Source: Ignisphaera sp. (GTDB lineage Archaea > Thermoproteota > Thermoprotei_A > Sulfolobales > Ignisphaeraceae). Taken from it: a stretch of 60,545 bases of DNA. The notes under the pieces were generated by a model, which did not search any database, had not been told where the DNA came from, and saw only the letters and a program-made list of their open reading frames with translations. The DNA is taken from positions 1-60,545 of the forward strand of contig JAVYNU010000007.1 in NCBI GenBank assembly GCA_038735125.1, read 5' to 3'. The translations under genes and the position numbers were made by a program. Of this stretch, positions 52,157 through 60,545 are shown piece after piece (the stretch's first letter is position 1; every line of letters begins with the position of its first letter).

Positions 52157-54349
52157 ATGGATGGAGAGAAGATTTTTGTGCTAGCCTTTCCAATAACCAT
52201 TAGCAAAGCCCCCAGCACCATATACGAGTATCTGGTTCCCGAGGAATACATAGGCTTTGCACGCTCGCTGCTATACCAAGAGAATATACCGCATGCAGTA
52301 GAGAGAAGAGATGGTGTAACCGGGTTAATAGTATATGCAGCTGATGAAAGCGACAAACTAGAGAATAGAGTGGGTGGTGCTAAGAAAAAGCAGGTAAAGC
52401 AGGCAAAACTCTCACCAGACATAATCAACAGGCTTATCTCTTCGGCCATAAGAATAGCCTTCATCAACAATGGGTGGGTAAGCTCATCATCAAAGCTCTA
52501 CAACCCCGACAAATCCGAGGCCCAGCAGCTAGCCAAAGAACTTGCCCTAAGATACACTGCTGTCAGAATCGCGGTTGACGATCTAGGCAACGAGACTAAA
52601 GCTCTATTCATAGACCCAACATCAAAGATAGAGTTTATCTATAGTTTGAGGTACATCCACGAGAAGTATCCTCAGCAGGCAGAGAAAATAGACTTTGTTA
52701 AAATTATGGGAACAACAGTTTCATTCTACACTGTGAAAAGCGAGGTACCAGAAACAAACATAGAATATGGCGATGTCATAGAAAAGGCTATCGAAACAAT
52801 AAATATGTTTAGAGGCACAGAAATCGACACGTCACTTAGCAGAAAAACAGATAACATAGTCTATGTAACGCCAAAAAGCGTAAAACTCTCGACAACTCTC
52901 CAAAACAGGATACCTGGGCTACCAACCATAGGCAAAAACCGAGTGGCAATACCACTGCCAATGGAGATTCTAACACCAGTGGGATCGCTAGACAACATCG
53001 CTCTATTCGAAAAGGTTCCAATTCTCACCAAACCACCTCACGAAAGATTCAAACAAGCCTTGGAGATCCTCACCAACACCATCTTAGAAAGCGTCAACAA
53101 CGTCAAAGGTATGCAAGTCTCTATCAACACTCAAAATATTATTGAGGTTCCTCCCAGCTCCGTACACCTCACCCAAATAAAGAGCAAGTATTGGAAGTGG
53201 TACCCAAAATTCGAGGGTAACAGCAAAAGAGTGCTACTTGTGGTTACTTCACCTGGTAATTCGAAAAGGTATGATAGAAGATGTTCAATTGCAACAGATA
53301 TCATTAAATCCTTGGCGGTTAGCTGTCGTTTGCTTAGTTCTCCCAGGCTTGTACAAGAGATCATGTTTTTAGATAATCTAGAAGACATTTTGAAAGCATA
53401 CAAAGATTATGATGAGAAGTTTGCGATATTGCTATATGATAAGAGCTTGGATAAAGAGGAGATAGACGATATCATAGGCAGGTTCGAGTATAAAGCCGCT
53501 AGCCAGGGCTTCTATCCGCATGAGCTTGGAATAGAGACAGATATAGATGAAGATGATTTTAAGCGCAGGATCCCATTCAAGATCCAAAGCATTATAAAAG
53601 ACTTTGCTACAAGAATTGGTGCTATACCCAATGATCTAAACCCACCTAGCGGGCTTGAAGACGCCTATGTTGTAGGGATAGATGCGACAACAGTTTCTGT
53701 AGGAAGAAATCAGATATATTTAGGTGTTGTAGTCGTAACTGTGAAAGCCGACAACATAAAAGACTATAGTGTAGAATTCAAATACATCGACGAAAGCGAT
53801 ATAGAGGTTCTGACCACCATCGTAGAGGATATTGCTAGTAGATACAAAAAAGCGCTCATCATGGTAAACAAATCAAGTATAGAAAGGTTCCTAGAGGAAC
53901 TAGAGAAAGAAAAGCTTCAGAACCATGTAATAGTCGGTATTAGCAAGACACATTCATATTCCAGAATACTGGCCTCTGCATCGATAAAAGGCGGAGCTGA
54001 AATTAGATATGTTAACCCGCCTAGAAGCGGGGTATTCGTAGAATTGTCGCCGACATGGCTCAAAGACATAAGGATTTCTAGGTATCTTGGGGTCACAACA
54101 AACTCGATAAAGGGCGAATATGAAAAGGGTACCATAAGGCCTGTGATAGTAAATATAGCAGGCAATGCTGATCACAAAAGGGTCTTAGACTACATCCAGG
54201 ATCTAACACACTACGCCTCCATATCCACTGTCTGGCTACCATCAATACCATGGCCACTACACAAAGCAGATAAACTATGCAAAAAGCTGAACAGAATCAT
54301 AAAAGTCAGCAACAAAATACCTGACTCATCTATACTAAGAAGACTGTAA
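52157..54349 (+). CDS. prokaryotic Argonaute (long, predicted catalytically inactive PIWI)
   Basis: A 730-residue protein. The C-terminal 230 residues are a PIWI domain: YVVGIDATTVSVGRNQIYLG (first catalytic Asp at 509), LIMVNKSSIERF where active enzymes have an RDG-type Asp (about 571), KGTIRPVIVNIAGN, LTHYASI, and PSIPWPLHKADKL (about 697-706), the conserved last helix. Before it lies a MID domain (about 345-500, with LSSPRLVQEIMFLD and KAASQGFYPHEL). N and PAZ-like parts occupy the first 340 residues. Only one of four catalytic residues is clearly in place, so it likely binds guide and target without cutting. It is in operon with the DUF2797/GIY-YIG-like gene, like other inactive pAgos that recruit an effector. 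Confidence 0.8.
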   Translation: MDGEKIFVLAFPITISKAPSTIYEYLVPEEYIGFARSLLYQENIPHAVERRDGVTGLIVYAADESDKLENRVGGAKKKQVKQAKLSPDIINRLISSAIRIAFINNGWVSSSSKLYNPDKSEAQQLAKELALRYTAVRIAVDDLGNETKALFIDPTSKIEFIYSLRYIHEKYPQQAEKIDFVKIMGTTVSFYTVKSEVPETNIEYGDVIEKAIETINMFRGTEIDTSLSRKTDNIVYVTPKSVKLSTTLQNRIPGLPTIGKNRVAIPLPMEILTPVGSLDNIALFEKVPILTKPPHERFKQALEILTNTILESVNNVKGMQVSINTQNIIEVPPSSVHLTQIKSKYWKWYPKFEGNSKRVLLVVTSPGNSKRYDRRCSIATDIIKSLAVSCRLLSSPRLVQEIMFLDNLEDILKAYKDYDEKFAILLYDKSLDKEEIDDIIGRFEYKAASQGFYPHELGIETDIDEDDFKRRIPFKIQSIIKDFATRIGAIPNDLNPPSGLEDAYVVGIDATTVSVGRNQIYLGVVVVTVKADNIKDYSVEFKYIDESDIEVLTTIVEDIASRYKKALIMVNKSSIERFLEELEKEKLQNHVIVGISKTHSYSRILASASIKGGAEIRYVNPPRSGVFVELSPTWLKDIRISRYLGVTTNSIKGEYEKGTIRPVIVNIAGNADHKRVLDYIQDLTHYASISTVWLPSIPWPLHKADKLCKKLNRIIKVSNKIPDSSILRRL

Positions 54350-54610
54350 AACACCAATATACAATCCTCAAGACAAAAAGCATATCAATTGATGGCACCA
54401 ATCTTATCTGTTGCAATTCAATTCGCATCAAAAACTAGGCTTTAGTAAGCGTAATTTCTAAGAGTATGGCACTAGACAGCAAATCCATAAAATAATGTGC
54501 TGTATCTGGAACCTAGTTAGCAGCTATAAGTTCTTCTGTGTATAGAGTAGCTGATGTGAGAGAAATGTTTATTTGTATGCTGTGAAAGTTTGCTGTGTGG
54601 GGGTGTTTGT

Positions 54611-55060
54611 ATGGCTAGGTACTGGATTGTTGTTGTGTCTGAAGAGAACTGGAATGTTGTCAAGAATGTGAATGTGTATGGGGCTCCGGAGCAGGGGGGA
54701 TCTAGATCAATCGACAAGCTGGTCTCTGTAGGCGACTACCTGATCTTCTACGTCTCGAAGAGGGGGTCTAGGAGTCTTGGCGGAAAGTTTGTGGGTGTAT
54801 ACAGAGTGGCGTCAACATGGTTTAGAGAGGAGAGGCCTCTGTGGCCAGATGAGATTAGAGAGAACAGAGTTAAGTACCCGCTGAGGGTTAGGATAGAGCC
54901 AGTTAAAATCGGTGTGGCAAGCTTCGACGAACTCGCCCCAAAACTCAGCTTCATAAAGAACAAGAGCAGGCCAAACGCATACCTCGTGGGAACCCCAGCC
55001 AATCTGAGAAGACCCATACCAGAAGAAGATGCGAAGATAATCATAGACTCTCTGGCTTAG
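54611..55060 (+). CDS. EVE-domain protein
   Basis: A 149-residue protein of the EVE (PUA-like) family: MARYWIVVVSEENWNVVKN, then VSVGDYLIFYVSKRGSRSLGG, FVGVYRVAS, and RRPIPEEDAKIIID. EVE domains read modified bases in DNA and are often linked to methyltransferases and restriction systems. That fits its place between the methyltransferase/Argonaute genes and the DISARM-like genes. Start ATG 54611, after a short AT-rich region; the spacer 54350-54610 holds nothing else. Confidence 0.85.
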   Translation: MARYWIVVVSEENWNVVKNVNVYGAPEQGGSRSIDKLVSVGDYLIFYVSKRGSRSLGGKFVGVYRVASTWFREERPLWPDEIRENRVKYPLRVRIEPVKIGVASFDELAPKLSFIKNKSRPNAYLVGTPANLRRPIPEEDAKIIIDSLA

Positions 55061-55208
55061 CAATAAACCGTTTTGTGTTGGTAGGCTCTACACCATCTAG
55101 AAACATATAAAAGGCTCTTTTCCTTGTCTACATACCTAGCTGCAATAGACACGTGTATCTAGAACGTCCAAGGGCTAGACATTATATATGATGTGTATAG
55201 AGCGTCCA

Positions 55209-57455
55209 CTACACCACATATTCTTTGCCACTATTCCACAGCTCATCGAATTTCCTAACATATTCACCAACCTTGGCAGGGTCTGTAATGATTTTACTCA
55301 GATTCTCTATGTTGAATGTCAGTCCAGATTTTGCGAAATTGGACGAGCCCTCGATAACAACCATATCATCTATTATTATCGCCTTTGCATGGAGGTCCTC
55401 ATTTATCCTCACCTTGATACAGCCTCCCAACCTGTTTCTTAACTCATTTACAGCTGTTCTCGAAACCCCATCATCAACAGCGTTTTTACCCAATATCACA
55501 TAGATGTTGCCCCCATTTCTGCAGAGTTCTGAAAGAGTCTCGATTATATTGTTGTCTATCGATGTATTTGATGTTATTATCCTAAGCTTTGCCCTAGCCA
55601 TTTTCAGCCACGGCAATATAATGTCTCTGATGTTTGTGCCTAGACTCAAGTCCTCCCCAGTTCTGCTATGCTGCTTAGTCAGGTACTCCACAACAGTATA
55701 GCTAACAGAAAGAGGCTCTAGAAATGGCCCTAGAGAGCACCCATCCTCGATAAACCCACAGCCAATATTCCCGTCAAATGCTGAGAACATCGATATTACC
55801 CTCTCTATAATATTGCCAAAGGCTTCGCTGAGCCTGCCTGGCACCAACTTCCTCTGTAGAATATACCTGATTGTGTATGGGTGAATTGTAACCCCATGTC
55901 TACGGTATACCTCGTACAGTAGTGAGATGAATCTGCCCAACTTATTTGCAGTGTCAGCTAGTTCCCTATCTCCTTGTGCATATTTTGCAACATTTTCTAG
56001 AAACCTCTTCAACTCGGCTACATCCCTATCATCTATACCACCCCTGCAATACTCTTCCACAATTCTAGATCCAATCAACGACTCGTTGTACAAGCTCTTC
56101 ACAATTATTTCGTATAGCCTAGATTTTTGCATCGCCAAGTGCTTTAGGTATCCCAGCCCACCAGAAACGGTTTCATACAAATATATCTTCCATTTGCCAC
56201 CATCATACAGAACCCTATATGACAGATAATCTTGGTCGAGACCCAGATCACTCCATAGCGAAGAGATTATGTTGTGGGCTATTGTGTGCACGACTATAAA
56301 TCTGTAATACTGTTTGTTTGCTTCATCAAGACTCTTCGAGTCTCTGACAAGCGTATCAAATGTTTCGGCATTGTTTGATTGTATTGTACTGTATAGACGC
56401 TTCCAAGGTGCCAAATAGTCTGGTTTCATATCGCATTTAGAATCATCACAAAGCTTGCTTTCAGACAACAAAACCTTTTTGTAGACAACCCACTTATGCT
56501 CCATCAAATCGTTTACAATTTTGTCAAGTGTAGAGGTTTCAAACTCTAGAACAATAGCATCTGTGTTTAGAATCCTTATACCTAGTGTGTATCTAAAGGA
56601 TGCAAAGTGGTATGGAATCCAACACTTCTTTGGCTGGAAAACCACCCCCTCGTAAAAAGCTAGCAGAGATAATTCGTCAACAAAATACACATATGCTAAG
56701 GGGTGAAAACCAAATGGTATAACAAACAATCTAACTCTAGACCTTTTTCTATCACCTTCCACAGTCTCTGAGTCGAGCGGCTTTACCTTAATTTGTGGAA
56801 TAACCTTATATAAACCGCTGTAAGTCTCTCTAATGCTATACAAATTCCCACTGCACCTTCCCCATATAGCAAAAGGACACACATATTTGATTGGACACGA
56901 CTCCCTATGCGATATTAAGACAAGGCCCCGAGGACAAAAACGTGGGTGTGCCAATGACTCGTAGCTGTACTCTGCTAGCAGAAACAGCCCACTGTGCTTA
57001 CTTAAAAGGTTCCTCAGCCTATGATACCCGATATAGATATAGATATCCTCTGTTAATGCCTGATACAAAATACTGTGTAGAACCACAACATAGGGCCCCT
57101 CTTTTTTGAATTGAAAAGCAGGCCAATCCACATATTCATATATATTATATCTATTGTCAACAGATATGGGAAGCTTTCTCAGTGTACTACGAAACCAGAA
57201 CCCCCATACATTTTTCTTTGGATACTCTCTTTTGAGAAGATCAATCAAATTCTTTTCGCAAACATCCCCAAAATCTTTGTAGTAAAATGCTTTGAAGCCC
57301 GTTGGAGGTAGTATAACCAATGTATAAGCATCGCTAGGCTCTTCACCAGCCCCTCCACCATGTTGCTTATAAACTATCTTAAATGGGGTAAATGTATACA
57401 ATGCTTCGAGGCCTCTCCTCTCATACCCCCTCTCATATCCGCTGCGATCCAGCAT
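55209..57455 (-). CDS. DUF1998-phospholipase D fusion (DrmB-DrmC-like)
   Basis: A 748-residue protein. The middle (about 385-460) is DUF1998, the DrmB/MrfA hallmark: VVHTIAHNIISSLWSDLGL, then YLYETVSGGLGYLKHL. Cys clusters (RESCPIKYVCPFAIWGRCSG near 200; CDDSKCD near 345; CGFIEDGC near 580) may bind zinc. The last 130 residues are a PLD nuclease-like domain with one HKD motif (LHAKAIIIDDMVVIEGSSN), as in DrmC. In DISARM these are separate genes. It is 12 bp downstream of the helicase gene on the same strand, and convergent to the EVE gene. Confidence 0.75.
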   Translation of the reverse strand: MLDRSGYERGYERRGLEALYTFTPFKIVYKQHGGGAGEEPSDAYTLVILPPTGFKAFYYKDFGDVCEKNLIDLLKREYPKKNVWGFWFRSTLRKLPISVDNRYNIYEYVDWPAFQFKKEGPYVVVLHSILYQALTEDIYIYIGYHRLRNLLSKHSGLFLLAEYSYESLAHPRFCPRGLVLISHRESCPIKYVCPFAIWGRCSGNLYSIRETYSGLYKVIPQIKVKPLDSETVEGDRKRSRVRLFVIPFGFHPLAYVYFVDELSLLAFYEGVVFQPKKCWIPYHFASFRYTLGIRILNTDAIVLEFETSTLDKIVNDLMEHKWVVYKKVLLSESKLCDDSKCDMKPDYLAPWKRLYSTIQSNNAETFDTLVRDSKSLDEANKQYYRFIVVHTIAHNIISSLWSDLGLDQDYLSYRVLYDGGKWKIYLYETVSGGLGYLKHLAMQKSRLYEIIVKSLYNESLIGSRIVEEYCRGGIDDRDVAELKRFLENVAKYAQGDRELADTANKLGRFISLLYEVYRRHGVTIHPYTIRYILQRKLVPGRLSEAFGNIIERVISMFSAFDGNIGCGFIEDGCSLGPFLEPLSVSYTVVEYLTKQHSRTGEDLSLGTNIRDIILPWLKMARAKLRIITSNTSIDNNIIETLSELCRNGGNIYVILGKNAVDDGVSRTAVNELRNRLGGCIKVRINEDLHAKAIIIDDMVVIEGSSNFAKSGLTFNIENLSKIITDPAKVGEYVRKFDELWNSGKEYVV

Positions 57456-57467
57456 AGGCGCCTTACC

Positions 57468-60400
57468 TCACAAAGGCCTAAGACCTACAGTATCTATGCT
57501 TTCCCAGGCAAAGGTTATGGGGATAATCTTAGACACTATGTTGAAGAACTCATCACGTAGAACCATATACCAACACATGCTCAGTTTAATCGCATCGATT
57601 TTATTGCACTCTTCAATATCATACCCGCTAAAATTGATGAATTCGCTTATCGCCATAAGTAATGATGCAGGGCTCTTTTCAATACTATTTCTTAATAGAT
57701 TAAAAAATGGCTCTAAGCGTTTGCGTATTCTCATTAACTCGACATTGTATATTTCTGGCAATACACATTCAACCATAATTTTATTGACTCTGTCGATGTC
57801 TGTAACAGGCATTTTACTAGGAAACATTGACATAGTTTTGCAACCTTCCAAATCTCGTTTTTTGTTAAGTTTATTATACAATTCTTGAATTAGAGAATGC
57901 AAATATGATTGAATAGATGATATGTTAACATATGAAGCACTTGAGTTTTCAAACCTAGTTACATCTTTCTCAACATCTTTCACTATATTGTATATCTCTT
58001 TTAGTACGTCCTTTGTACACTTGATTACTTCTTTCTTATTATCTTTCAAATTAATACCGTATCTCTGCAAAATGAGTTTGATTTCTTGGCTCTCTCTTAA
58101 GAATTTTAGGGGTTTCTTTTTTGCTGCTCCATATTCTTTTAATAGCTTTTTGATCTCCTTTCTAAATTCTTTCCATGTCTCTATTGGTTTTACTGCTTCT
58201 AGCTGTTCTTTAAGCATTTTCATTAGTTTAAGGAAGTCTGCTTGTGATAGTTTCTTCAGTAGCTCGTCTCTAACTCCCCATCTTCTCAGCCATAGTATAT
58301 TTTGGCTATTCAGCGACTCGGCGATGTATTGAATCATAATGTTTTTGGCTTCATCTAATCTAACCTCACCTATTTTGCCATTGAGTATAGAGCTTTTCAG
58401 CTGTTGAATAATATGATATTCTAGAACACGTTGGAGAAAGACTAGTTCAAGTGTCACTTCGTCAGGTAAAGCAACATCTTTTTTCTGTTGTGGTCTACTG
58501 AAAAACCTTTGTATTGTCACGGGGGTTAGCGTAGGTATGTAGAATGCTAGCGAGATTCTATAGGTATTTTCCTTTCTACCAGCTCTTCCGACTCTTTGTT
58601 CCAGCGCTTCATCGCTTATGGGGTCTTTGTATTGTACAATGAATGCGACGTCGTCATAGTCCATTCCCAGGTCTAGTGTCGATGTAGCTATCAATGTTTT
58701 TAGCGAGCCGGTCTCAAACTTCTTTTCAATCTCGCGCCTCTGTTCTTCGTTTAATCCGCCATGATGCAGACCTACGTGGTTGATCAATGTGCTGAGCTTT
58801 TCAATCAAATCCTTTACATATTGCATATTTGATAAATCGGTTAGATGGACCCAGCTATAATCACTGTTATCTCTTGTGAGAGCATCTCTGGGCGTCAACT
58901 TATCGTATTCGTGATTTCTACAGGAAACTTGGTTTATGTGGTCACAGAGTTCAACACCTCTTCTATACTTAAATGTTGTTGTTATGTAGTCCATTATTGT
59001 GCCTGTCTCGCTTATGCTATCAATGAATACTATGGACTTTAGCCTTCTGCCCATCTGTATTAGGAGTAGGAGCTGTATAATCCCATGCAACATTGTTTCA
59101 ATACTTCGTCTATATGGAAGCAGTGTAACAATAATCTTAAGTCTACGTTGCTCCTCATGCCTTGGCTCAAGCTCCTCATAGTCTAGACTTTCAACAGACT
59201 GTTTGCTTACACCAAACATCCATCTAACAAGGTCTTCAACATCTGATAGTGGGATAGTGGCAGATGATGTTATAACAAGAGGTTCTTCATCATAGATTTT
59301 ACGTAATTGAATAAGTAATCTAAGTATTGCTGTTAGTGGTACGTAGTTCACGTTTATGTAAACATGCGCTTCATCCAATATTACGACTCCACACCCTCTA
59401 TATAGTTGCTGGTATTCGCTTTTTGGATGCAACAAACGCTGTTCAACAGTCCAAGGATTGGAGATTAGTATGTCCGGCTTTTTAAATGCTACCTCATCCC
59501 TATCTTCCTTGGTATACACTATTCCTACAAGAAAATCCAGCGGCTTATTATCCGAGCATTCATATCTTATAGCGAAATTGTTTTTATATAGTGCACGTAT
59601 TGTTAGCTTATCGTTTTCTGGGCATGGAATTCCCGTGTCTATATATTTCCCCTCTAAAAGAGGTTCTAATCCATATCTAACCCCGCTGTCAACAGCCAAG
59701 GTTACCGTGTATCGTTGGAGCCCAAGCTCTTTAAGTTTATTATTTATGAAGTAAAGGGGTTTTACCAGTCTCCCCAACTGCTGCTTTTGAAGAGCCCTCC
59801 TTGGATATACTATTAGAACCCTATTTTGATTTCCTCGATATTTGAATAAAAGTGAATGGGCTATTGCAACAATTTGGAATACCAAGGTCTTGCCTGTAGC
59901 TGTTGGCGCTGATATGACGAAGTATCTCCTCTCTTTTGATGCCATCAAAATTCTTTCTATGGCCTTCAGCTGCCACTCAGCCAGTTTCTGATACCCGCTT
60001 CTATGAAGCCCCTCTACAATGGCTTCGCAAAACCTCTCTGCAATGTCTTTTTTCACACCATTATCTATGAAGAACCTCGCCAAAACATTCTTCAGATCTG
60101 AAGAAACACTTCTAGCCCCAAAATCAGGTGCATACTCATACTCAATATCTATGTTGAAACCTCCAACCCACCTCCCATTCAAATCATCCTCATAAGCTCT
60201 GCCCCTCAAAACCCTAAACACCAAATCCCCATGCAAAGTAGTGTAAATAGTAGCGCCATCCACCTTGCCAAGCTCAACTAGCATACCATCACTGATAAGC
60301 CTACCCAAAACATTTTGATCCACCTGAGTCTTAGGAACCACCCGAATCTCATAGCCCATGACACTATGAGAAAAAACTCTTTCTTTACACGACGGCCCAA

Positions 60401-60524
60401 AACAGAAAACAACATACCTCAACAATCCTTGTGTCTTAGAAGACTCCATCTCTTTAAGCTGCTCTTCAACAAGCTTTTGATAGAAAAGCATATGTGATAA
60501 TTGACTCGTTAGCTTCACCCTCAA
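57468..60524 (-). CDS. DISARM/MrfA-like superfamily 2 helicase (DrmA-like)
   Basis: A protein of about 1018 residues. An N-terminal 190-residue domain precedes the helicase core: Walker A APTATGKT (about 204-211), DEAH in VVILDEAHVY (about 380), SSAT, and motif VI in ALEQRVGRAGRK (about 640). From about 680 on it is helical with a coiled coil (LKEQLEAVKPIETWKEFRKE). It pairs with the DUF1998-PLD gene, so it resembles a split MrfA or the DrmA helicase. The exact start is uncertain: TTG 60524, GTG 60518 or ATG 60491. A TATA-like TTTTAAAA at 60531-60538 lies just upstream. Confidence 0.75.
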   Translation of the reverse strand: MRVKLTSQLSHMLFYQKLVEEQLKEMESSKTQGLLRYVVFCFGPSCKERVFSHSVMGYEIRVVPKTQVDQNVLGRLISDGMLVELGKVDGATIYTTLHGDLVFRVLRGRAYEDDLNGRWVGGFNIDIEYEYAPDFGARSVSSDLKNVLARFFIDNGVKKDIAERFCEAIVEGLHRSGYQKLAEWQLKAIERILMASKERRYFVISAPTATGKTLVFQIVAIAHSLLFKYRGNQNRVLIVYPRRALQKQQLGRLVKPLYFINNKLKELGLQRYTVTLAVDSGVRYGLEPLLEGKYIDTGIPCPENDKLTIRALYKNNFAIRYECSDNKPLDFLVGIVYTKEDRDEVAFKKPDILISNPWTVEQRLLHPKSEYQQLYRGCGVVILDEAHVYINVNYVPLTAILRLLIQLRKIYDEEPLVITSSATIPLSDVEDLVRWMFGVSKQSVESLDYEELEPRHEEQRRLKIIVTLLPYRRSIETMLHGIIQLLLLIQMGRRLKSIVFIDSISETGTIMDYITTTFKYRRGVELCDHINQVSCRNHEYDKLTPRDALTRDNSDYSWVHLTDLSNMQYVKDLIEKLSTLINHVGLHHGGLNEEQRREIEKKFETGSLKTLIATSTLDLGMDYDDVAFIVQYKDPISDEALEQRVGRAGRKENTYRISLAFYIPTLTPVTIQRFFSRPQQKKDVALPDEVTLELVFLQRVLEYHIIQQLKSSILNGKIGEVRLDEAKNIMIQYIAESLNSQNILWLRRWGVRDELLKKLSQADFLKLMKMLKEQLEAVKPIETWKEFRKEIKKLLKEYGAAKKKPLKFLRESQEIKLILQRYGINLKDNKKEVIKCTKDVLKEIYNIVKDVEKDVTRFENSSASYVNISSIQSYLHSLIQELYNKLNKKRDLEGCKTMSMFPSKMPVTDIDRVNKIMVECVLPEIYNVELMRIRKRLEPFFNLLRNSIEKSPASLLMAISEFINFSGYDIEECNKIDAIKLSMCWYMVLRDEFFNIVSKIIPITFAWESIDTVGLRPL

Positions 60525-60528
60525 TCAT

Positions 60529-60541
60529 TTTAAAAGCCACA
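60529..60541 (-). promoter_or_regulatory. TATA box of the helicase/DUF1998-PLD operon
   Basis: On the minus strand GGCTTTTAAAATG at 60529-60541 carries a TATA-like element. Transcription would start about 25 bases downstream, near 60505-60510. This lies past the TTG and GTG starts, and so favours translation from ATG 60491. Confidence 0.4.
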
Positions 60542-60545
60542 CAGT

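Overview
The window looks like a chromosome segment of a hyperthermophilic crenarchaeon (Thermoproteota, perhaps Desulfurococcales or Ignisphaera-like; I cannot name the species). The evidence is AT-rich intergenic DNA with archaeal TATA boxes, frequent GTG and TTG starts, overlapping ATGA-type operon junctions, and archaeal families: an FprA-type flavoprotein, class III (type IV pilin-like) signal peptides, many HEPN/MNT and VapBC pairs, and AbrB antitoxins. I saw no rRNA, tRNA, CRISPR array or intact transposase.

Layout. 1-11 kb is mostly ordinary metabolism and transport on the minus strand: a HEPN/MNT pair, an FprA flavoprotein and a ferritin-like protein (oxygen defence), two HAD phosphatases, an ABC-2 exporter, a flavin reductase-like protein, and a ZIP and a CDF metal transporter. 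11.4-18.2 kb is a five-gene plus-strand operon of secreted proteins with type IV pilin-like signals, in two paralogous subfamilies. 18-45 kb is an accessory zone dense in toxin-antitoxin genes, intact and broken (VapBC, HEPN/MNT, a fused HepT-MntA, an AbiEii-like pair, TumE, RelE). It also holds a phosphatase-HD fusion, a Thr/Pro-rich surface protein, small membrane/HTH proteins, a 46-base poly(T) run inside a PLD gene fragment, a UDG-like protein and a DEDD exonuclease.

45.7-60.5 kb is a compact defence island. On the plus strand: a zinc-ribbon protein, a Type IIG-like endonuclease/methyltransferase with an added C-terminal beta domain, a BrxL ATPase without its Lon domain, a two-gene module of a DUF2797/GIY-YIG-like protein and a long Argonaute with a degraded catalytic tetrad, and an EVE-domain protein. 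On the minus strand, convergent to these: a DISARM/MrfA-like helicase followed by a DUF1998-PLD fusion. BREX-, DISARM- and pAgo-type parts are thus interleaved in about 15 kb. The best candidate for an undescribed system is the Argonaute with its nuclease-like partner. The five-gene pilus-like operon is second.

Many toxin-antitoxin genes here carry single-base frameshifts or stops, while neighbouring metabolic and defence genes are open. Real decay is the simplest reading, but several shifts fall in short homopolymers, so sequence error should be excluded.
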